A stretch of DNA of 64,000 nucleotides from Sphingomonas_R arantia (GTDB lineage: Bacteria; Pseudomonadota; Alphaproteobacteria; Sphingomonadales; Sphingomonadaceae): positions 194,390-258,389 of the forward strand of contig NZ_JBHUGS010000004.1 in the NCBI RefSeq assembly GCF_042682045.1, in the 5' to 3' direction. Below are positions 58,681 through 64,000 of the stretch, piece after piece. The notes below the pieces were generated by a model. The model did no database searches. It saw nothing but the letters and a program-made list of their open reading frames with translations, and was not told the DNA's origin. The position numbers and the translations under genes are program-made. Position 1 is the stretch's first letter; each line of letters begins with the position of its first letter.

Positions 58681-59462
58681 AGCGGACGCATCTGCCGCTG
58701 AACGCGCTGCGCGTGCTCGACGCAGCGGCGCGGCATCTGAGTTTTACGCGTGCGGCGGACGAGCTGGCGGTGACGCCGGCGGCGGTGGGACAACAGGTCC
58801 GCGCGCTGGAGGATACACTCGGCGTCGTGCTGTTCCGGCGGACGGCGAAGGGGCTGGAATTGACGCCCGAGGCGGCGGCTGGGCTGGGTGCGCTGCGCGA
58901 CGGGTTCCTGCAGTTCGAGGAGGCGGTGCGTGCGATCCAGTCGGGGCAGACGTCCAAGACGCTGACGATCGCGGCGCCGCGTGATTTGACCGCGCGGTGG
59001 CTGGGGGCGCGGCTGGCGGCCTATGGCCGGACCGATCCGGAGCTACGCTTCGTCCTGATCGCGAGCGACGAGGAGCTGGATTTCACGCAGGCGAACCTGG
59101 ACCTTGCGATCCGGCTGGCGGACGGGCCGGGCGAGCATGAGGGCGCGGCGCTGGGCGATGCCGGGTTCGTAACGGTGGCGATGCCGGACGCGCCGGACCG
59201 GACGATCGCGTGGCCGGGCCATGCCGGCGACGGCGCGGTCGACGGCGCGGTGGTGACGGTGGCGGATGCCGGGTTGGCGATCGATGCGGCCGCGCAAGGC
59301 TTCGGCCGTGCGACGGTGCCGGCGCTGCTGGCGGCGGGCGATATCGCCCCGCTGGTGGTGCAGGGGCAGGTGCCCTCGCTGCTCGGCTACTGGCTGATCG
59401 CGCCGGTGCCGCAGTGGCGGCAGCGGAAGGTGAAGGCATTGGTGGGGGCTTTGCTGGGCTGA
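58677..59462 (+). CDS. LysR-family transcriptional regulator
   Basis: A 261-residue regulator. The winged helix is MKRTHLPLNALRVLDAAARH with SFTRAADELAVTPAAVGQQV and the wing LGVVLFRRTAKGLEL. The TPAAVxQQVRALE pattern is of the GcvA/AmpR branch. The effector domain (TLTIAAPRDLTARWLGARLA onward) is some 40 residues shorter than usual, missing part of subdomain II. Start is a TTG overlapping the apaG stop (TTGA). Being in one unit with metZ suggests a link to methionine metabolism; GcvA-like genes also regulate glycine cleavage. Confidence 0.85.
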   Translation: MKRTHLPLNALRVLDAAARHLSFTRAADELAVTPAAVGQQVRALEDTLGVVLFRRTAKGLELTPEAAAGLGALRDGFLQFEEAVRAIQSGQTSKTLTIAAPRDLTARWLGARLAAYGRTDPELRFVLIASDEELDFTQANLDLAIRLADGPGEHEGAALGDAGFVTVAMPDAPDRTIAWPGHAGDGAVDGAVVTVADAGLAIDAAAQGFGRATVPALLAAGDIAPLVVQGQVPSLLGYWLIAPVPQWRQRKVKALVGALLG

Positions 59463-59744
59463 GAGGATGCACGGCCTTAGCGTCGCGATTCCTGATCGGG
59501 TATTTACCCGTTCGGTTGGAGCTAGACTTTCGCGGATTTGTCTGCGCCTTCTCGACGGGTTCGAACTGGGCATCCCACATTGCGCCTTTGTTGAACGCTT
59601 CCCAGCAAAGCCGAGCAAGTTCACGAGTGTAGCCCTGAAAGGCGCTGCCGGTTCCTCGACATCGATCGGGATGGAGCGGTCCAACGGGATGCCGCTCAAG
59701 TCGGCGAGCACGTTCGAGTTCGGTGCCACGACCGGTCGGCCCGG
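59463..59744. other. 282-bp unassigned segment, lower GC, possible gene remnant
   Basis: The segment is plainly less GC-rich than its neighbours. On the minus strand a frame from a GTG at 59729 reads APNSNVLADLSGIPLDRSIP then IDVEEPAAPFRATLVNLLGF. This looks protein-like, but it then runs on antisense to the LysR gene. I can assign no product. It may be a decayed gene or a short foreign insert. Confidence 0.35.
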
Positions 59745-60893
59745 TCAGGAGGGTGAGGCGGGTGTCGGCGCAGGCGGTTCGGCGGCGAGGTCGAGCCGTT
59801 CGTAGCGCGCGGTCGGACCGTGGCGGCGGATGCGGCTGCGCGAGTCGCTCATCATGAGCGACGTGAGCGTGTAGCGTTCGACATGGTAAGCGCCGCCGGG
59901 ATTGTCGTCCGGCGCGGCGAACGGGGTGTAGCGACGGGCGGCAAGGCTGACCAAGACCGGGCGGGCCCAGGCGGGGTCGTTCTCGCTGTGGCGGAGCAGC
60001 TCGATATCGGCGACGGTGCCGTCGGGGCGGATCCAGAAGCCGAAATCGCCCCACGCATCGTCGAACGACCGCGTCGCGATCCAGTTGACCGCACCGCTGC
60101 CGAGACCGACGCCGACGGGTGCGTCGTGGATCAGGATCGGCATCGGGGTCGGATTGCGCGCGAAGGCGGCGATGACCGCATCGGTGCTGTCGGTGCGTCC
60201 CGCGCGACGATCGAGCCGGGCGAGCAGGATGCGTGCGGCCATCGCGAACGGGCGGCGGGCCGGATCGGTGGCGTCGACGACGGCGGTCAGGTCGCGGCGT
60301 GCATCGCTCGTGAAGCCGATGCTGTCGCGCAGGATCGCCTGGCGCAGTTGCACCATCGTCGCGATGTCCGGGCGGTTGGCCTTGCGCGCGCGTTTCACGA
60401 CGTCGCCGTAAACCGCCTGTGCGCGGTCGTATTGGCCGAGGCCGCTGTTCATTTCGCCCGTCTCGATATCGGCGGAGAGTGATTCGACGCTGTCGTCCGG
60501 CAGGCCCGCGCGGATCGAGCGGCCGATGCCGTAGACGGCGCGGCGATACGCCTCGCCCTCGCCCAAGTGGATCGCGACGCGGCCGGTGACGCGGTAGAGA
60601 TCGGCGACGGGGCGGGGATAGTCCTTTGCGAAACGGGCGTTGCGCGAGATTGCGCGGTTGAGGACCGACCGCGCCGCCGCATAGTGTCCGGCGAGGAACT
60701 GGGTTTCGACGACGGCCAGCGTACGGTCGATGTCCTCGTTCGGCGGGCATTTGCGGGCGATGCACTCCGCGAGCGCGCGGGTGGCATCTGCCAGCGGACG
60801 ACCGGTGACGACGATCGTCTGGGTCTGCGCGGGGGCGGCCGGTGAAGGCGCAGGCGGAGCGAGCAGCGCGGCGAGCAGGACGAATGCGGTCAT
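59745..60893 (-). CDS. Exported protein with helical repeats and TonB-like C-terminal domain
   Basis: A 382-residue exported protein with signal peptide MTAFVLLAALLAPPAPSPAA. Residues 40-270 look like helical repeats of TPR type (AVVETQFLAGHYAAARSVLN, SGLGQYDRAQAVYGDVVKRA). Residues 290-355 (FGFWIRPDGTVADIELLRHS, then RPVLVSLAARRYTPFAAPDD) resemble a TonB C-terminal domain. The combination suggests an envelope scaffold or energy-transducing accessory. Its ATG overlaps the stop of the beta-lactamase-like gene (ATGA). Function unknown. Confidence 0.72.
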   Translation of the reverse strand: MTAFVLLAALLAPPAPSPAAPAQTQTIVVTGRPLADATRALAECIARKCPPNEDIDRTLAVVETQFLAGHYAAARSVLNRAISRNARFAKDYPRPVADLYRVTGRVAIHLGEGEAYRRAVYGIGRSIRAGLPDDSVESLSADIETGEMNSGLGQYDRAQAVYGDVVKRARKANRPDIATMVQLRQAILRDSIGFTSDARRDLTAVVDATDPARRPFAMAARILLARLDRRAGRTDSTDAVIAAFARNPTPMPILIHDAPVGVGLGSGAVNWIATRSFDDAWGDFGFWIRPDGTVADIELLRHSENDPAWARPVLVSLAARRYTPFAAPDDNPGGAYHVERYTLTSLMMSDSRSRIRRHGPTARYERLDLAAEPPAPTPASPS

Positions 60894-62215
60894 GGCACCT
60901 CTTCGCCGACAAGCTGAACGACCCGCGTGAGAATGGCAACCAACCGTCGTTCGGCGAGCGTCGCGGTCGGGTCGTTCCAGCTGGCGCTGACCGCGTACCA
61001 GGTGCCGCCGCGGGTGCGGAGCAGGTAGCTCATCGCCAGCACGCCGGCCTCCGACCCGCCCTTGTAGCCGACATAGCCGAAGGACGGGTCCGTGCCGGGC
61101 AGGCCGGGGCTGATCGCCAGCAGCGTGAGCGCGGTGGCGGCGGCGCTGTCCGGCTTCGCGCCGCCGCGGCGGAACCAGTCGAGCGCGGTGACGACCGCGT
61201 TCGGGCTGGCGAACCATTCGATCGTGTCGATGTGGTGCGGGCGGGTTTCGAGCGCGGCATAGTCGATCGCGGTGCGCGGCGTGGCGGCGACCCGGCCGGC
61301 GAGCATGCCGCGGCGCGCGGCGGGGGTGGCGCGGGCGTAAGTGTCAGCGGGGGTACCGCCGGCGGTGCCCTTCAGCGTCGCCATTTCGAGCGTGGTCAGG
61401 AACGGGTCGTTGCCGGGGAGGGCCGGCCAACCGAGCGCAGGGCCCATCGCGGCGATGCGGTCGCGGCCGAGCAGCGCGATCAACGTGTCGGTCGCGCTGT
61501 TGTCGCTGCGCGAGATCATGAGCGCGGCGAGGCTGTGGAGCGTCAGCGGGGCGCGGTCGGGCCAGTCCTGCAGGATGCCGCTCGGCACGGAGCGGTTGGT
61601 GAGCGGCGCGACGTCGGTCCAGCGCCGCTCGCCCGCGTCGATCGCGCGAACCAGTTCGGCGAGGACGAGCAGCTTGAAGGTGGAGCCGACCGCCTGCGCA
61701 CGGTCTGGGTTCGCGCCGACGATCGTGACCGGGCGGTCGCCGCCGAGCCGTGCGACGGACAGCGCGGTGGTGCCGGGGAGCGCCTTCAACGCGGTGACGG
61801 CGGCGGCGAGCGTGGGCAGGCGGGCGCTGGCCGCGGTCAGCGTGAGGCCGGCGATGCGCCCGGGCGGGGCGGGGTCGAGCGTCATGACGGCCGAGGCGGT
61901 GGCGCGTTCCTGCACGATGGTGAGCGCGTAGCGGTTGGTCCCGGCCGGGGTGACGCTGCCGATGCGGAGCGCGCGGCCGCCTTCCGCCACGATCTGCGCG
62001 GCGAGCGCGCGGAGTTGCGCCGCGGGCACGTCCGCGAGGAAAGTCGGCGTGAAGCTGTCGACGAGCTGGCCGCCGCCGTTCAGGATCGCGATCAGGTCAT
62101 TGGCGCGGGCTGCTGCTGCTTGATTTGCAGTCGCCGGGGCCGCCGCAGTGCCGGCGGGTGCCGCGATCTGGACCGCGACCGTCATGGCGAGCAGGGCAGG
62201 GTACGATCGGGTCAC
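60890..62215 (-). CDS. Exported class A beta-lactamase-like serine hydrolase
   Basis: A 441-residue exported protein from a GTG start that overlaps the chorismate mutase stop (GTGA); AGGGG lies upstream. Residues 1-27 are the signal peptide. About 120 residues of an extra N-terminal beta domain precede the catalytic domain. The active site shows S178-K181 in GSTFKLLV, SDN at 237-239 (ISRSDNSATD) and KGG in YVGYKGGSEAG in place of KTG. ILQDWPDRAPLTLHSLAALM matches class A enzymes. The N-domain is like that of Cpx/SHV-unlike, DUF-type beta-lactamase relatives. Beta-lactam hydrolysis is possible but unproven; a peptidase or esterase role is equally open. Confidence 0.82.
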   Translation of the reverse strand: MTRSYPALLAMTVAVQIAAPAGTAAAPATANQAAAARANDLIAILNGGGQLVDSFTPTFLADVPAAQLRALAAQIVAEGGRALRIGSVTPAGTNRYALTIVQERATASAVMTLDPAPPGRIAGLTLTAASARLPTLAAAVTALKALPGTTALSVARLGGDRPVTIVGANPDRAQAVGSTFKLLVLAELVRAIDAGERRWTDVAPLTNRSVPSGILQDWPDRAPLTLHSLAALMISRSDNSATDTLIALLGRDRIAAMGPALGWPALPGNDPFLTTLEMATLKGTAGGTPADTYARATPAARRGMLAGRVAATPRTAIDYAALETRPHHIDTIEWFASPNAVVTALDWFRRGGAKPDSAAATALTLLAISPGLPGTDPSFGYVGYKGGSEAGVLAMSYLLRTRGGTWYAVSASWNDPTATLAERRLVAILTRVVQLVGEEVP

Positions 62216-62511
62216 CCCTGGACGCGTTCGTGGTGCCGGATGACCTCGTCGATGATGAAGCGGAGGAAGGCTTCGGAGAAATCGGGGTCGAGATTGGCGG
62301 ATTGGGCCAGCGCGCGGAGCCGTTCGACCTGGCGGGTTTCGCGGCTCGGATCGGCGGCGGGGAGGCCGGTCGCGGCCTTGTGCGCGCCGACGGCCTGCGT
62401 CACCTTGAACCGTTCGGCGAGGAGGAAAACGAGCGCCGCGTCGATATTGTCGATGCTCTGGCGGTAGCCGGCGAGGACGGGGTCGGGGCTCAGGTCTGGC
62501 GTGTCGGTCAT
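62212..62511 (-). CDS. Chorismate mutase (AroQ class)
   Basis: A 99-residue all-helical enzyme that converts chorismate to prephenate for Phe/Tyr. Active-site positions follow the AroQ pattern: YRQSIDNIDAALVFLLAERF with the arginine, VTQAVGAHKAATGLPAADPS with the lysine, SRETRQVERLRALA, and FLRFIIDEVIRHHERV. GAGGAGACACAGC precedes the ATG. There is no signal peptide, so it is the cytoplasmic form. It is first in a three-gene overlapping operon with two envelope proteins, an odd partnership. Confidence 0.92.
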   Translation of the reverse strand: MTDTPDLSPDPVLAGYRQSIDNIDAALVFLLAERFKVTQAVGAHKAATGLPAADPSRETRQVERLRALAQSANLDPDFSEAFLRFIIDEVIRHHERVQG

Positions 62512-62603
62512 GCTGTGTCTCCTCGGGCACGCCCTTATTGCGGGTGGCGACGAGGCTGCCAAGCGGCCTTGCGCTTGTAAGGAACGGAGGCCACTTGGGG
62601 TCC

Positions 62604-63617
62604 ATGACAGCGACCTTGATCCCGATCCGGCAGGGCCGGCCGCCGAGCCTCGATGCGCTGATGACGCTGGTTTCGCAGGACATGCACGCGGTGAACCGGG
62701 TGATCCTGGACCGGATGCAGTCGCAGGTGCCGCTGATCCCGGAGCTTGCCGGGCATTTGATCGCGGGCGGGGGCAAGCGGATGCGGCCGATGCTGACGCT
62801 GGCGTGCGCGCGGTTGCTCGAGTATCCGGGCACGCGGCATCACATGCTGGCCGCCGCGGTGGAGTTTATCCACACCGCGACTTTGCTGCATGATGACGTG
62901 GTCGACGGGTCGGGCCAGCGGCGGGGCAAGCGGACCGCGAACATGATCTGGGGCAACGGGCCGAGCGTCCTGGTGGGGGACTTCCTGCTGAGCCGGGGGT
63001 TCGAGCTGATGGTCGAGGACGGGTCGTTGCGCGTGCTCAAGATCCTGAGCCATGCGTCGGCGGTGATCGCGGAGGGCGAGGTCGAGCAGCTGTCGGCGCA
63101 GCGCCGGGTCGAGACGGCCGAGGCGCAGTATCTGAAGATCATCGATGCCAAGACGGCGGCGCTGTTCGCGGCGGCGTGCCGGATCTCGGCGGTGGTGGCG
63201 GAGCGCGATGCGGCGACCGAGGCGGCGCTGGACAATTACGGGCGGTATCTGGGGATCGCGTTCCAGCTGGTCGACGATGCGATGGACTATGCGTCGGACG
63301 CGGCGGTGATGGGCAAGGACACGGGCGACGACTTCCGCGACGGGAAGGTGACGTTGCCGGTGATCCTGGCGTTCGCGCGCGGCACGACCGAGGACCGCAA
63401 GTTCTGGCGCGATGCGATGGAGGGGCGGCGGGCGTCGGACGCGGACCTGGCGCACGCCACGACGCTGTTGCAGGACACGCATGCGATTGCGGACACGGTG
63501 GCGCGGGCGCGGCATTATGGTCAGCGGGCGATCGACGCGTTGTCGGGGATCGGGAGTGGTCCGGCGCGGGCGGCGCTGGTGGAAGCGGTCGAGTTCGCAA
63601 TTTCCAGGGCTTATTGA
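62604..63617 (+). CDS. ispB: Long-chain polyprenyl diphosphate synthase (octaprenyl/decaprenyl)
   Basis: A 337-residue all-trans prenyltransferase that builds the ubiquinone side chain. The first aspartate motif is D97-D98-D101 in TLLHDDVVDGSGQRRGKRT; the second is D224-D225-D228 in FQLVDDAMDYASDA. GGGKRMRPMLTLA binds IPP. Small residues before the first motif (HTATLL) are consistent with a long product. Ten carbons x 10 is usual for sphingomonads (UQ-10), so decaprenyl is likely. It is divergent from the chorismate mutase operon. Confidence 0.92.
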   Translation: MTATLIPIRQGRPPSLDALMTLVSQDMHAVNRVILDRMQSQVPLIPELAGHLIAGGGKRMRPMLTLACARLLEYPGTRHHMLAAAVEFIHTATLLHDDVVDGSGQRRGKRTANMIWGNGPSVLVGDFLLSRGFELMVEDGSLRVLKILSHASAVIAEGEVEQLSAQRRVETAEAQYLKIIDAKTAALFAAACRISAVVAERDAATEAALDNYGRYLGIAFQLVDDAMDYASDAAVMGKDTGDDFRDGKVTLPVILAFARGTTEDRKFWRDAMEGRRASDADLAHATTLLQDTHAIADTVARARHYGQRAIDALSGIGSGPARAALVEAVEFAISRAY

Positions 63618-64000
63618 GCGGCCGCACTGTTTCCCACCGTTGCAGTACCCCGGCGGATGCCGGGTCCAGACTCGAGTGTTTCGCCCAGCTCGAACCTTCA
63701 CGGAAGGGCCGACAGCAGCTGAAATAAGCGGCAGATCCACGAGCCGCACGGTGTTGCATCACGCGCGCCCGAGCCCAGCACTCTCCCTCGGTCCCCCGGC
63801 GCGGGTCGGGCCCTAGGTGAAGCTGTTTCACCCAGACGCGGCCTACGTCGGGGAACTGACCTGTGGGGGGCCGAGCGACTCACACCTATCCATGATTCGG
63901 GCACCTCACGGACTCGGCCTAGCCCTCGACGACCCTCGCAAACCTCCGGAAACAGGCCATTCAGGCCACTTCCGTCATCCTCTGCCACAAAACTGCAATT
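63618..64000. other. Terminal 383-bp non-coding stretch with degenerate repeats
   Basis: No supportable gene. It contains a CCCCGGCGGATGCCGGGTCC palindrome near 63650 and a degenerate pair of family A units at 63811-63857 (CCTAGGTG...TTTCACCC...CGGGGAAC). The last 100 bases have a different, more A/T-rich texture and show nothing recognisable before the window ends. Confidence 0.55.

Overview
The window is high-GC DNA from an alphaproteobacterium, most likely Sphingomonas or a close relative (Sphingomonadaceae). The inference rests on two large TonB-dependent receptors, a sigma/FecR pair, an EcfG-type stress promoter, a CruF-like carotenoid protein, ubiE-ubiB, recO-leuB and metZ-apaG gene pairs, and several families of dispersed palindromic repeats (CCGGGATGACG-type and CCTAGGCCCCGG-type) in the gaps. 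No species can be named from sequence alone. No phage, transposase, CRISPR array or rRNA was seen; there is one tRNA-Thr.

Layout. 1-9.7 kb: start of an amino-acid permease (cut by the window edge), threonine synthase, small hypotheticals, a Gfo/Idh/MocA oxidoreductase, a DUF488 protein, an outer-membrane phospholipase A, the divergent mntH/mntR manganese pair with its operator, and a Hint-domain protein. 10.0-16.3 kb: a four-gene operon of TetR regulator, CruF-like membrane protein, PepSY-flavodoxin-FNR reductase and TonB siderophore receptor; it reads as a ferric-chelate uptake and reduction unit with an unexpected carotenoid-type member. 16.3-27.1 kb: an exported M20 amidohydrolase, a sigma/FecR pair, a signalling TonB receptor with an STN domain, an amidohydrolase, an M19 dipeptidase and a Tat-exported aminotransferase. 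This looks like a cell-surface-signalling system that imports an amide or peptide ligand and breaks it down in the periplasm; it is the best candidate here for an undescribed system. 27.1-31.5 kb: a chaperone-usher pilus operon with two spore-coat-U pilins.

31.9-46.2 kb: tRNA-Thr, then mainly metabolic genes: CitE-like lyase, an MFS exporter coupled to cysteine synthase, two alpha/beta hydrolases, astD, selO, a glycosyltransferase, a nitronate monooxygenase-like flavoprotein with four C-terminal cysteines, a glutamine amidotransferase, a stress-promoter glycine-zipper protein, an SH3 protein and an FMN reductase. 46.2-54.6 kb: M20 hydrolase, serine hydrolase, PfkB kinase, ubiE-ubiB, recO-leuB and a 53-residue cysteine-rich protein. 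54.8-63.6 kb: GT1 glycosyltransferase, glutathione peroxidase, overlapping metZ-apaG-lysR, an overlapping operon of chorismate mutase, class A beta-lactamase-like protein and a TonB-CTD-like protein, then a long-chain polyprenyl diphosphate synthase.

Many genes overlap by 1-8 nt (TGATG, ATGA, GTGA, TTGA), so translational coupling is common. High GC gives long open antisense frames almost everywhere; these were discarded. All functions are inferred from residues read directly in the sequence and from family knowledge; no database search was possible.
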